Assembly (NCBI GenBank): GCA_964350145.1
Contig: CAYGJL010000014.1
Coordinates: 1-64,000, forward strand
Source: JACDCY01 sp964350145
GTDB lineage: Bacteria > Gemmatimonadota > Gemmatimonadetes > Gemmatimonadales > Gemmatimonadaceae
DNA length: 64,000 nt
Reading direction: 5' to 3'
Shown here: positions 25,659 to 33,926 of the stretch, piece after piece
Layout: the number at the start of each line of letters is the position of its first letter
Numbering within the stretch: the stretch's first letter is position 1
Position numbers and translations under genes: made by a program
Notes under the pieces: generated by a model
Told to the model about the DNA's origin: nothing
Seen by the model: the letters and a program-made list of their open reading frames with translations, nothing else
Databases searched by the model: none

Positions 25659-26009
25659 ATGACCACTATTCAATTGCCATCGTATCTGAAGATGTACCGA
25701 AAGCGCACCGGTCTCACCCACGAAGAGGTCGCTTTTCTTCTCGGTTCGATGAGTGGCGCGAGCGTCTCTCGGCACGAGAACGGCGCCCGGCTGCCGATTC
25801 TCAGAACGGCGCTTAAGTATCAGGCGATTTTTGGACAGGCGCTCTGCGAGCTCTACCCAGGGATCTTCGACGAGGCGCGAGAGCTTGTCCGGAAACGAGC
25901 GCGAGGCCTCCGGCTGAGTCTGGAGAAAAGACCGAGGAACGCAGTTCGGGACCGCAAGATCGAGATCCTGACAGGCATTATTGGCGAGGAGGTAGATAAA
26001 GCAGCTTAG
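25659..26009 (+). CDS. XRE-type HTH protein
   Basis: A 116-residue protein with an N-terminal HTH (YLKMYRKRTGLTHEEVAFLLGSMSGASVSRHENGARLP) and a basic helical C-terminus. The ATG is the only possible start, since an in-frame stop lies just upstream, and no normally spaced Shine-Dalgarno is present. The RuvC-like gene begins 3 bp after its stop, forming a tight two-gene unit. It is likely an element regulator. Confidence 0.75.
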   Translation: MTTIQLPSYLKMYRKRTGLTHEEVAFLLGSMSGASVSRHENGARLPILRTALKYQAIFGQALCELYPGIFDEARELVRKRARGLRLSLEKRPRNAVRDRKIEILTGIIGEEVDKAA

Positions 26010-26012
26010 AGC

Positions 26013-26546
26013 ATGCGGATGAAGGCAAATCAGCGCCAATACGTTCGCGTGCTCTCTGTTTATCCTCACCACCGCGGTTTCGGTTTCGCGGTGCTCGAAC
26101 ATGAAAGACTAGTTGATTGGGGCCTTGCCCGTCTCTATTCGAAGGGCAACGATGAATTTTTGGCTCGTGTCGAAGCCATGATGGTTAAGTATCGCCCCCA
26201 CATCATTGCCCTGGAAGATCATATGAACTCCCGGAGAGGAGAAAGGGCACAGCGGCTAGTCGACACAGTTCTGGGGTATGCCAAATTCCGGGAGGTCGAA
26301 ACAGTACTCGTCGTTCAGAGTGATGTACGGCGAATACTAGGCCTTCAAGAGAGAGCGACGATCTATGACGTAGCGACATGCCTTGCCGAAGCTTTTCCGG
26401 AATTGACTCCCCTCGTTCCACCAAAGCGAAGGCCATGGCAAAGCGAGGCTGAGCGGATGAAGGTGTTTCAGGCGCTAGGGCTTGCGATTGTTGCTTTCCC
26501 CAGATCGAGTCCCTTTGGACCGGCGTTTGTACGCAGGCTGGCCTAG
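26013..26546 (+). CDS. RuvC/RNase H-fold protein lacking the first catalytic aspartate
   Basis: A 177-residue protein whose opening strands (RVLSVYPHHRGFGFAVLEHERLVDWGL) match the RuvC-like pattern of IDPxxxxxGxxVLE, and HIIALEDH supplies a second acidic site. The first-strand aspartate expected in active RuvC-like nucleases is tyrosine here (Y17). Either catalysis is lost and the protein binds branched DNA, or other acids substitute. It is paired with the XRE gene, an arrangement known from other mobile elements. The next stretch to 26823 holds an attC-like site. Confidence 0.6.
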   Translation: MRMKANQRQYVRVLSVYPHHRGFGFAVLEHERLVDWGLARLYSKGNDEFLARVEAMMVKYRPHIIALEDHMNSRRGERAQRLVDTVLGYAKFREVETVLVVQSDVRRILGLQERATIYDVATCLAEAFPELTPLVPPKRRPWQSEAERMKVFQALGLAIVAFPRSSPFGPAFVRRLA

Positions 26547-26584
26547 TGGGCCGCAACGAGGCGACGTGGGCGAGAACCCACGCG

Positions 26585-26671
26585 GCCTAACGCCATTCGA
26601 GTTAAGTCTTTGCTGCGACGGCCTCTCGCTTCGCAACAGGACTGCGGCAGCTTACGCCTAAGACGTTTGGC
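26585..26671 (-). other. attC-like site 1, end of the DUF262-HEPN cassette
   Basis: On the - strand the site runs from GCCAAAC (26671-26665, R'' box) to GTTAGGC (26591-26585, R' box, a perfect GTTRRRY). The inner arms pair only in part. The circular form of the cassette would pair CGGCCAAAC here with the CGGCCTAAC complement at 28546-28554, eight of nine positions. The bases between 26672 and 26823 hold no gene and should contain the DUF262 promoter. Confidence 0.6.
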
Positions 26672-26823
26672 CGACATTTGGTTCCGCATCCTGGTCAGGC
26701 CCGACGTCGCCAACAATTACCGGTCGCTGTTCCCTACGAAGACAATGCTGTTCGCGAGGCCGGCAGCCCGGTAATATTCCGCACGGCCTGTGCTGCGCCC
26801 CCACACCGTTTCCATCCGAAACC

Positions 26824-27990
26824 ATGACCGACTTCGGCGACTTGATTGAAACGACTGAGGACTCCGATGAGGAGTTTCAGGTTGAAGAGTACGAGCTCAC
26901 ATCGTCTCCGAACGACTTCAACATACTCACAATCTTCTCTTTCATCGAATCCGGAGCGGTAAAGATGCCCGGATTCCAGCGCAATTACGTGTGGGACATT
27001 GGGCGCGCTTCAAAGTTGATCGAGTCCATCATCATTGGCCTTCCTGTACCACAGATATTCCTCTACGAGGAAGCTCGCAATTCATTCCTGGTGATAGACG
27101 GCCAGCAGCGGTTGATGTCCATCTACTACTTCATGAAGCAGCGCTTTCCCAAGAAGGAAAAGCGCACGGAGCTGCGCCGCATCTACGACGAGCGTGGCGG
27201 CATCCCGGAACCACTCCTGCAGGATGACTCCTACTTTGACAAGTTCAACCTGCGCCTTCAGGAGGTTGCGGTCGGCACTAAGAACAAATTCGCAGGCCGG
27301 AACTACGCCACACTCGAAGAGTTCAAAACGCAGTTTGAGCTAAGAACCATCCGCAATGTTGTGGTTAAGCAGTCGGTGCCGAAGGACGACGATTCGTCAA
27401 TCTACGAAATGTTCAATCGTCTCAACACCGGCGGTATCAACCTTACGCCACAAGAGATCCGGACCAGCCTATATCACTCCGAGTTTTACTCGATGCTGGG
27501 GCGCATAAACATGATCGCCGGGTGGCGGCGTCTTCTTGATGGCGCGGAACCAGACCTCCACATGCGCGACGTGGAGATTCTGCTGCGCGGGTTCGCCATG
27601 CTTCTTGAGGGGGACAAGTACGGATCGTCCATGGCGAAGTTTCTAAATCGTTTCTCGAAATCAGCAAAGGCATTCACGCCCGAGACGGTTGAGCGACTCG
27701 AAGCGCTGTTCCATTCCTTTCTAGGCAGCTCCGCTGACCTTCCAGCGCGTGCCTTCTTTAGTCAGTCGGGAAAGTTTAGCGTCACGACTTATGAGGCCGT
27801 GTTCGCGGCATTAGCAACTGATGGGCTTGCTGCAGGAGTCGTTACGGCGCCTCCGCTTCCACCCGAGAAATTTGCCACCCTGCGTGCCGATGCGCAGTTC
27901 GCTCAGTTTTCGCAGTCCCAATCCAATCGCAAGGCCAACGTCGCAGGCCGCCTCGCGCGTGCGCGGGAGCTCCTTTCTGGCGTGGCGTAG
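26824..27990 (+). CDS. DUF262 (GmrS/ParB-like) protein
   Basis: A 388-residue protein with an acidic N-terminus, the DUF262 motif PGFQRNYVWD near residues 49-58, VIDGQQRL near 90-97 (ParB/Srx-like NTP-binding loop) and EMFNRLNTGGINLTPQEIR. There is no DUF1524 nuclease half, so it is a stand-alone sensor or NTPase module. The HEPN gene follows after 5 bp, suggesting a two-component system in which DUF262 senses infection and HEPN acts. It is unlike the fused GmrSD at 16506-18251. Confidence 0.82.
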   Translation: MTDFGDLIETTEDSDEEFQVEEYELTSSPNDFNILTIFSFIESGAVKMPGFQRNYVWDIGRASKLIESIIIGLPVPQIFLYEEARNSFLVIDGQQRLMSIYYFMKQRFPKKEKRTELRRIYDERGGIPEPLLQDDSYFDKFNLRLQEVAVGTKNKFAGRNYATLEEFKTQFELRTIRNVVVKQSVPKDDDSSIYEMFNRLNTGGINLTPQEIRTSLYHSEFYSMLGRINMIAGWRRLLDGAEPDLHMRDVEILLRGFAMLLEGDKYGSSMAKFLNRFSKSAKAFTPETVERLEALFHSFLGSSADLPARAFFSQSGKFSVTTYEAVFAALATDGLAAGVVTAPPLPPEKFATLRADAQFAQFSQSQSNRKANVAGRLARARELLSGVA

Positions 27991-27995
27991 AGAGC

Positions 27996-28553
27996 ATGGA
28001 GCGCACCGTCATCGATCAGATGGTCGACGATCACGGAGAGCTCGCACGGCATCTCCTTGAAGCCGGCCAACCATCGCTGCTTAACAACTCAGACGCCGCA
28101 TTCCGCAAGTCGCTGACCTTGGCCGCCGCAAGCTCGTTCGAATCGCAGGTTAAAGCGCACCTATTGGCATTCGTCTCCGCGCGTTCGTCTAGTGATGCGC
28201 TCACGATAGCATTCGTAAAGAACAAGGCGCTCGAGCGGCAGTACCATACTTTGTTTGAATGGAAAGGCACAAGCGCCAATAGCTTCTTCGGCCTGTTCGG
28301 AGCGGGGTTCAGACAACACATGGCCGCGCGAACCAAGGCGGACAAAACTCTGGACGACTCGATCCGGGCTTTCCTGGAGCTTGGCAACCTGCGTAACGAA
28401 ATTGCGCACCAGGATTTCGTGTCATACCCGATGGAAAAGACGGTCACCGATGTGTACGACCTCTACAAACGAGCGCGGATGTTCGTCGACGGGCTGCCGA
28501 GCTTCTTGGCCGGTTATGTCGAGGCTCCGGCTCCAGTGGCTCCTGCGGCCTAA
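27996..28553 (+). CDS. HEPN-family putative RNase
   Basis: A 185-residue helical protein with the HEPN catalytic signature RX4H at R133-H138 (LRNEIAHQDF). Earlier helices (SFESQVKAHLLAFVSA) fit RiboL-PSP-HEPN-type proteins. HEPN toxins cleave RNA in toxin-antitoxin and abortive-infection systems. It starts 5 bp after DUF262 and is surely co-expressed. The Ala/Pro-rich C-terminus ends exactly at the cassette boundary. RNase activity is inferred from family knowledge. Confidence 0.75.
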   Translation: MERTVIDQMVDDHGELARHLLEAGQPSLLNNSDAAFRKSLTLAAASSFESQVKAHLLAFVSARSSSDALTIAFVKNKALERQYHTLFEWKGTSANSFFGLFGAGFRQHMAARTKADKTLDDSIRAFLELGNLRNEIAHQDFVSYPMEKTVTDVYDLYKRARMFVDGLPSFLAGYVEAPAPVAPAA

Positions 28554-28618
28554 CGCCCTAGCTAAGCTGCGAACGGACCATTCCGAAAACCGGTCGTCAG
28601 CTTCAGCGTTCGTTGGCT
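28548..28618 (-). other. attC-like site 2, end of the HNH cassette
   Basis: This is the best of the sites. On the - strand: R'' AGCCAAC (28618-28612); L'' AAGCTGACGACCGG; a short loop; an L' arm whose complement reads AAGCTGCGAACGG, so the stems match except for one extra A in L'' and one A/C difference; then R' GTTAGGC (28554-28548). A single extrahelical base in L'' and a perfect GTTRRRY box are hallmarks of integron attC sites. The HNH stop codon lies inside the site. Confidence 0.72.
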
Positions 28619-29343
28619 GGCAGGCGCGAAGTCTGTCTAATACGTCGCATTTCGTCGATGCTTCGATTCCCGCGGTGATAGTGAATTGCAGCGTGACAGT
28701 TTGGGCAGACGGGTACGAGATCGGTGCTTGGATCTACAGATCGAGCACCGGTAGCTCCGCCTAAGGGTTTTAGGTGGTGCACGTGAATAAAACCGCTGAA
28801 CTCCTCGCCGTACGCCGTGCCGAAATCAAAGTCGCAGATGCAGCAGTTTGTACCGTGTTGAGCCAGACAGGCCCGTCGCGCCGATGCGCTCCGTTCCAGT
28901 CTATCGACGGTGACCGTGACGCCGTCGCCCTCCGTGAATGGTCCGGATAGCTCTTCGGGCAAGGCAACGGTGTCTTCAGTAATTCCAAGAGCGACGACGG
29001 AAAACCCAAGGCGGCGTAAGCATGGAACGACGCCGCTCATCCCACCGTGCAGGCGGTCTGGCGGCTGACCATGCTGCAGGCGAATAGCGACGCCCGCGAT
29101 CGCTTTCGATTCGTATTGCTGGCCAGCATGAAGCAAATACCATGTTTTCGCAGGGCCATAACCGTACTTCTCGAGGAAGGCGTCGCGACCGACACCATCG
29201 TATTCTTTGATCGCGCCTAGCACCGCTGTTTTGTCCGTCAGATCCGCGATTAGGGGCATACGTGGAATGCGGGAGAGGTATCTGGGTAACACTACGCGTT
29301 TGTTCTTGATTCGCCTCGGCGAACAACTGAATCTGCCAGCTAA
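28554..29343 (-). mobile_element. Integron-type cassette carrying the HNH gene
   Basis: The segment lies between the G/TT positions of attC-like sites 3 and 2, with the gene in the normal cassette direction. On circularisation its ends CTGCCAGCCAAC (28623-28612) and GTTAGCTGGCAG (29344-29333) would pair at 11 of 12 positions, while the two hybrid sites seen in the array match less well. That is the expected behaviour of a mobile gene cassette. Confidence 0.68.
28603..29259 (-). CDS. HNH endonuclease, McrA-like
   Basis: A 218-residue protein. The N-terminal part (KTAVLGAIKEYDGVGRDAFL, KTWYLLHAGQQYESKAIAGVA) resembles ScoMcrA-type DNA-recognition domains. The C-terminus is an HNH nuclease with CCICDFDF, HVHHLKPL, DLVPVCPNCHAAIHY and the zinc-binding cysteines. 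Such enzymes cut modified DNA. Its stop codon lies inside attC-like site 2, as is common for integron cassettes. A GTG at 29292 is an alternative start; neither has a strong ribosome site. Confidence 0.8.
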   Translation of the reverse strand: MPLIADLTDKTAVLGAIKEYDGVGRDAFLEKYGYGPAKTWYLLHAGQQYESKAIAGVAIRLQHGQPPDRLHGGMSGVVPCLRRLGFSVVALGITEDTVALPEELSGPFTEGDGVTVTVDRLERSASARRACLAQHGTNCCICDFDFGTAYGEEFSGFIHVHHLKPLGGATGARSVDPSTDLVPVCPNCHAAIHYHRGNRSIDEMRRIRQTSRLPANER

Positions 29344-29454
29344 CGAAGGTTAGATAGCGATGCGGTCAGCGATCTCGGATTACGCCGCGGCCCAAGTGCG
29401 CCACTTCGTTCCGTCGAATGTACTTTGCGCCTCGCCGACAACCTAGCGTTCGTC
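29338..29454 (-). other. attC-like site 3
   Basis: On the - strand, from GACGAAC (29454-29448) to GTTAGCT (29344-29338), 117 bp. Inner arms containing CTAGGTT and AACCTT can pair. The R' box departs from GTTRRRY at one position. The stop codon of the 55-residue ORF overlaps the R'' box. Confidence 0.45.
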
Positions 29455-29620
29455 ACTCGGCACACTGGGGCTGATCCGCGGTGTCGCTCTTTTCCACGTT
29501 CGATGTCGGCCGCTGAAGCACAGCAAGGAGATAGCGCCAGCGAGATGCCAGTTCCTCATGGCGCTTGATCTGGGCGTGAATTGCGGCTTCCGTTTCGGGT
29601 CTCAGACTGGTTTGGTCCAT
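29453..29620 (-). CDS. 55-residue ORF, possible cassette gene
   Basis: The ORF starts MDQTSLRPETEAAIHAQIKR and has a helical, charged middle (HEELASRWRYLLAVLQRP). Its TGA overlaps attC-like site 3, the normal layout of an integron cassette gene, and a possible upstream boundary GTTAATC lies at 29678-29672. No ribosome site or homolog is recognised. The rest of the gap from 29621 to 29746 contains only a small hairpin and this boundary. Confidence 0.4.
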   Translation of the reverse strand: MDQTSLRPETEAAIHAQIKRHEELASRWRYLLAVLQRPTSNVEKSDTADQPQCAE

Positions 29621-29746
29621 GCACCAAGCTAAGAATGAGCGTCACATAAGCGTCACTGGGAACTGATTAGTGATTAACGCTTCCGTGGAAGAGCAGTCAA
29701 CCGCTAGGCAGCTCCGGGAGCGTGGCCGGCAAGCCGATTCCTTATC

Positions 29747-30727
29747 TCACCCAGCCACTGGTTCGAGGACATTCGCATCTAGAAAAACAGGATGCTCCGA
29801 AAACCCCGGTTCTTCGAGAACGACGTGAGTTGGGGGCTCAGCCGACAATGGCAAACTGCCAACTTCTTCGGTCCGCTGCAGTAGCTGCTTGTCCAAGTAG
29901 GCAAGAAACTCAGGGTCAATGTCAGACGAAATACTGTGCCGACCCTCTTCGATAGCGACTCGCGTCGTTATACCGCTTCCAGCGAAGAAATCGAGAACAG
30001 TCGATCCGGGGTAGGACAGGGCCCGTACCAGGCGCTGGATGACGGCTCGAGGTTTTTGCGTTGGGTGGCCAACACGCTCTAGCGAGTTGCCGTTGAGTCT
30101 TGTAATGCGCCAAACGTTGGTGGGGTTCTTCCCCTTCTCAACGCTTTCAGGCCGCAGGCGCTTGTCTTTGAGGTACATGGCTTTTGTTGCTTCGTCGAAC
30201 GGCTCCCGCACTGCGTCCAAGTTGAAGTAGTACTTGGATGTTTTGCCAAACCAAGCAATCTCCTCGTGTCTGTTTGCAAAGAACCTGTGCGCGCTCATCC
30301 CATTCGGATAATTCCACACGATGAGATTAGCGAGAAGCATTTTGCTGTGTTCCCGCATATGGCTGATGATGCTCAGCAGGTCTCCGGAGCCGGCCTCGCC
30401 CTGATACTGAAGGCCTCCAAAAATCGCGATGTTACCACTGGGCGACAAAACACGCTCGGCCTCTTTGAGCCAAGTCGCAACCCATTCGCGGTAGTTATGG
30501 AACTGATCCCAGCGTGCGACCTGAATGTTATAAGGGGGATCGCAAATTATGAGCTGAACAGAATCGTCGGGCAGTGTCTTAAGCAGCTCGCAGCAGTCTT
30601 TGACAAAAAGGGAATGGAAGGTTTTCTCAGGCCGATCCTCCGAACGATGCGTCGAATGATTTATCCCCCCCTTTTTGAGCCTATTTAACGCGATGTGGCC
30701 GGCGTTGAAATGCGATCGGTTTCCCAT
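29747..30727 (-). CDS. DNA adenine/cytosine-N4 methyltransferase
   Basis: A 326-residue amino-methyltransferase with catalytic motif IV DPPY at 63-66 (LIICDPPYNIQVARWDQF), AdoMet-binding FFAGSG near residue 250, and HPTQKPRAVIQRLVRAL, as in beta-class N6-adenine or N4-cytosine enzymes. The start at 30727 lies 12 bp after the helicase gene stop; a longer frame would overlap that gene. It probably protects host DNA from the adjacent nuclease-helicase. Sequence specificity is not readable. Confidence 0.87.
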   Translation of the reverse strand: MGNRSHFNAGHIALNRLKKGGINHSTHRSEDRPEKTFHSLFVKDCCELLKTLPDDSVQLIICDPPYNIQVARWDQFHNYREWVATWLKEAERVLSPSGNIAIFGGLQYQGEAGSGDLLSIISHMREHSKMLLANLIVWNYPNGMSAHRFFANRHEEIAWFGKTSKYYFNLDAVREPFDEATKAMYLKDKRLRPESVEKGKNPTNVWRITRLNGNSLERVGHPTQKPRAVIQRLVRALSYPGSTVLDFFAGSGITTRVAIEEGRHSISSDIDPEFLAYLDKQLLQRTEEVGSLPLSAEPPTHVVLEEPGFSEHPVFLDANVLEPVAG

Positions 30728-30738
30728 ATGTATAAATG

Positions 30739-33405
30739 TTAACCACGAACCACGGCGAGCGTGGCTAAATGGTAGTTGGCGGTTAAAAACTTCGGTCCAA
30801 ACAGTTCTCGCAGAATGCTCAGATCTTCCGGCGTGAGGCGATCGCTTTTGTCGGGCCATGCAACCTGGAGTGCGCCCAGTCTGGCTTCGGATTTCTCAGT
30901 CTCCTCACGTGCGTACGGCTTTACGAGAACGCGCGATAGCGCGAGAGTTTTGACCACGATGTCACTCCTCTCGGCGTCGATGATATCACAAGCCTCGAGA
31001 ATGTTGAGCAAGAAAGGCAACCGGTGCTCGGCTGCTGTGACAGTTGTGGCTTCAATACCTTCTTGATCGCAGTACTGTTTGACAAAAGGTGCTTGGAAGA
31101 ATTGATCGTAGATCTCCCTGCGCGGCACAGTCGCTTTTTGCGCGATGTGGTATAGAAACGCGAGCATTTGCTGAACAGCATGCATCTGCAAGAACACTCT
31201 AAAGAACACTACCTGCGCCGTTGAGTCATTACGGATCAGATCTCGGATGGCGCTGTTTACGGATTTCTCATCCTCCATCCGCGTCGTCGGAATGCCGTCC
31301 TCTCCCCGTGGAAAATCGAGAGTGAGAGTTGCAAACAGGGGCTCCATAGCCTCATAAAGCTCGCGTCCCTGCGGCGTCAATTCGATGGTGTATTCGTCTT
31401 CGGCGTAGTGGCGATCGTCGGTTAGAACGCCGAGCTCCATAGCCGCCTGAAGCTTGTACTTGATCTGCCGGCGATAAGTTGCAATGCGACCCTCGCCGAG
31501 GTCTCCACGTAGGCGGATGTATTCATCGTCGAAGGGTGAACCTTCACGTTTGCCGCTGCCGAAGAAATAAAGAATTGATAGGATGTGTCCGAGATGGGTG
31601 CCCTGGGGGTAGTGGTAACTGGCCTCGGTGTATTCGCCCACTTCCCGCAGAAACTGCAACCAAGACCCGAAGAGCTGCGCGTATTTGGCTGACTTGTATT
31701 CGCCGTCTCGGTCTAGATCGTCGCGGCTGGGCTTACGCCCCAGTTTTTCGGCGAGAGCGAAGTAAGCCTCCTTGAGATCGTCTTTGGTGATCCCAAGTTC
31801 TTCGGCGTCCTGACGGTCGAGAATGTCTTGGACGGTTTCGTCGAAATGCACTTCGCAGCCAGTCGCGTACTCATAGACAGTCTTTCGCCTATGCCGGCCG
31901 TTTTCCTCGACCTCGACGGTGGTGCTGCCCTTCGCAAGAAACTTTCTGATTTGGTTGGCGCGTTTGTAGTTGCCAATGAAGTCGAGAATCCGTACGTGAT
32001 CCTTGCCAATGCAGAGACGGAGTCCACGACCGAGCTGCTGGAGGAAAACTGTCTTCGACTCAGTTGGGCGTAGGAATAGCAGTACCTGAACATTTGGGAA
32101 GTCGATGCCTTCATTGAACAGATCGACAGTGAAAGCCACTTGGAACTGGTCGTCGCGAAATGCCTGCACGAGCAAATCTCTATTCGGCGATGCTGAGTGT
32201 ATCGCCGTGGCAGTAATTCCGTGCGCATTAAAAATCTCGGCCATGCGGTCTGCGTGTTTTATAGACACGCAGAAACCAATAGCCTTATCGCCATTGCCTT
32301 TGGCGAGATACTCACGAACGATGGCCTCGTTGCGTTCTGGCACAATCAGCAAGCGTTCGAGGTCCGCTACGTTGTAGTGCAAGCCCTGATAGCGGATCCG
32401 CGAGTAGTCCACATCATCCGTCAAACCATAGTACGCATAAGGAACTAGATACCCGCGATCAATTACCTCGTGCAGAGGGATTTCATAAATCTTGCTGTAG
32501 TCGAAGAGCTCGAAGATGTCTTTGCGATCGGTGCGGTCCGGCGTAGCGGTCATCCCCAGCATGAACGCCGGCTTGAAGTAGGAGAGAACATCCTGGTAAG
32601 TGGGACTCTGCCCGTGATGTACTTCGTCTACAACGATGTAGCTAAACCAATCTCGGTCGAACCTCTCAAGCTCTGGCGGCTGCCTCAGTGTGTCCTTGGA
32701 GGCGAATAAAACGTCACAATCGAACTCGTCGTTCCTGACCTCGCCTGTCAGGATACCCGCGCGCATTTCGGGCCACACAAGCTTGTACGCATCTATGCTT
32801 TGCTTCAGAATGTCTAACCTGTGAACGAGGAAGAGAACGCGACCACCATGGCGACGCGCGTCAATGGCAGAGAGGACAGTTTTCCCCGTTCCGGTCGGCA
32901 GGACTACCACTCCCTTCTGGCGGCCCTTCGTGTCGCGAAAAAAGCTGAGGGCTTCGAGTGCTTCCTGCTGTATAGGAGTTGGCTTCAGCGAGTACTCAGA
33001 AAGCAACTCAGGCGCCGCGTTAGCAAACACATCTCTTAGAGATGCCTGGACGATTGGTCGCCAGGCAGGAGATTGGAGCTGGCTGTACGAAAAGCGGGCA
33101 AGCAAATAGCCCACGCGGATAATCTCGTTCTGGCGATCCAGATTATCGTCGAACATCGCATCGGGGATGATCCCCTCGGCGTGATACGTCTCGCCGTTGA
33201 CTTCAAGAGCGATCCGGTTCCGCTCGCCAACGTATGCGAAGTCGATCCTGCGGCACTTGCCGGAGCGATCCAGGAATGGACGCTGCGGCTCTATGTACTT
33301 GATGTTGCTGCCGAGTAATGGGTAGAGAAAATCGGACACGAACAAGCGTTCGGAATCCTGAGTGATCCTACTGCCGAATTGCTGATAGTATTCTTCTAGG
33401 GTCAT
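30739..33405 (-). CDS. Restriction-type superfamily 2 helicase with N-terminal nuclease domain
   Basis: An 888-residue protein. The N-terminal domain has a PD-(D/E)XK-like pattern (CRRIDFAYV then RIALEVNGETYH, with D55, E68 and N70). The helicase follows with Walker A PTGTGKT at about 170-176, VVDEVHH, GMTATPDR, and the second RecA-like domain with LFNEGIDFPNV and QQLGRGLR. A long helical C-terminus may recognise DNA or couple to the methylase. Paired with a downstream methyltransferase, it forms a two-gene restriction-modification unit. The start could instead be at 33519, adding 38 residues. Confidence 0.82.
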   Translation of the reverse strand: MTLEEYYQQFGSRITQDSERLFVSDFLYPLLGSNIKYIEPQRPFLDRSGKCRRIDFAYVGERNRIALEVNGETYHAEGIIPDAMFDDNLDRQNEIIRVGYLLARFSYSQLQSPAWRPIVQASLRDVFANAAPELLSEYSLKPTPIQQEALEALSFFRDTKGRQKGVVVLPTGTGKTVLSAIDARRHGGRVLFLVHRLDILKQSIDAYKLVWPEMRAGILTGEVRNDEFDCDVLFASKDTLRQPPELERFDRDWFSYIVVDEVHHGQSPTYQDVLSYFKPAFMLGMTATPDRTDRKDIFELFDYSKIYEIPLHEVIDRGYLVPYAYYGLTDDVDYSRIRYQGLHYNVADLERLLIVPERNEAIVREYLAKGNGDKAIGFCVSIKHADRMAEIFNAHGITATAIHSASPNRDLLVQAFRDDQFQVAFTVDLFNEGIDFPNVQVLLFLRPTESKTVFLQQLGRGLRLCIGKDHVRILDFIGNYKRANQIRKFLAKGSTTVEVEENGRHRRKTVYEYATGCEVHFDETVQDILDRQDAEELGITKDDLKEAYFALAEKLGRKPSRDDLDRDGEYKSAKYAQLFGSWLQFLREVGEYTEASYHYPQGTHLGHILSILYFFGSGKREGSPFDDEYIRLRGDLGEGRIATYRRQIKYKLQAAMELGVLTDDRHYAEDEYTIELTPQGRELYEAMEPLFATLTLDFPRGEDGIPTTRMEDEKSVNSAIRDLIRNDSTAQVVFFRVFLQMHAVQQMLAFLYHIAQKATVPRREIYDQFFQAPFVKQYCDQEGIEATTVTAAEHRLPFLLNILEACDIIDAERSDIVVKTLALSRVLVKPYAREETEKSEARLGALQVAWPDKSDRLTPEDLSILRELFGPKFLTANYHLATLAVVRG

Positions 33406-33519
33406 GTTGTTGGCCTTGCTGTTCACCTCTCCCCGATCGCGCTCCGGGGCCCTCCCCAAGTTCACCAACCGCGCGCTGTCTTGATCTATTTGGGACAGGG
33501 CGCGGCTTTTTGACATCAT

Positions 33520-33926
33520 ACCATGTCCGGCGGCGCTAACCGATGGGCAGAAGTCTCACGAGTCGCTGCGGTCGCCGGGGTTGGGGCCACTCAGGATACG
33601 TCGGATACGGCGATACGACGATACGACGAGACTGAGGATACCAATAGGTGGCTAACCTCTTTCGTCCCACTGCATCAGTGGCACATACGAACCAAAAGCT
33701 CGATGATGGGAGTGTGGTTTGGGCCGCCGACATCGACAGCGATGCGCGCACGAGCGAAGCAGACACAATCTATGCGCGAAGTTAAACGCTTCTCTCATAA
33801 CGACTTACCTTTATATTCAGTTCATCGCCTTCGCCTTCGCCCTTTGTATCGGCGAGGCGTGGCGAAGGCTCTCAGCGGCGCGCGTGAGTCGCTGACGGGC
33901 CAACCTACCTAGATAAGGAGACTCGT
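33520..33926. other. Gap with short phased direct repeats
   Basis: GATACG occurs at 33595, 33604, 33612 and 33620, with a partial fifth copy at 33637, spaced 8 or 9 bp apart. They look like a small iteron or operator cluster. AT-rich sequence (TTTATATTCAG near 33812) and the ribosome site AAGGAG (33915-33920) precede the next gene. No convincing ORF is seen in this gap. Confidence 0.35.

Larger units (their letters stand above)
26591..28553 (-). mobile_element. Integron-type cassette carrying DUF262-HEPN genes in reverse
   Basis: The cassette is bounded by the G/TT cut positions of two R' boxes, both GTTAGGC on the - strand. Its two genes run on the + strand, opposite to the cassette direction, so they need their own promoter. 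The HEPN stop codon TAA (28551-28553) is made by the first three bases of the cassette. Complementarity of the predicted circle ends (8 of 9) is the main support. Confidence 0.6.

Noticed and set aside
25659..26671. XRE and RuvC-like genes as another integron cassette
   Set aside because: No attC-like box was found before the XRE gene, so only one boundary exists; they are treated as part of the element backbone.
33523..33912. 129-codon + strand ORF before the winged-helix-like gene
   Set aside because: It runs through the direct repeats and regulatory region, with no start signal or domain.
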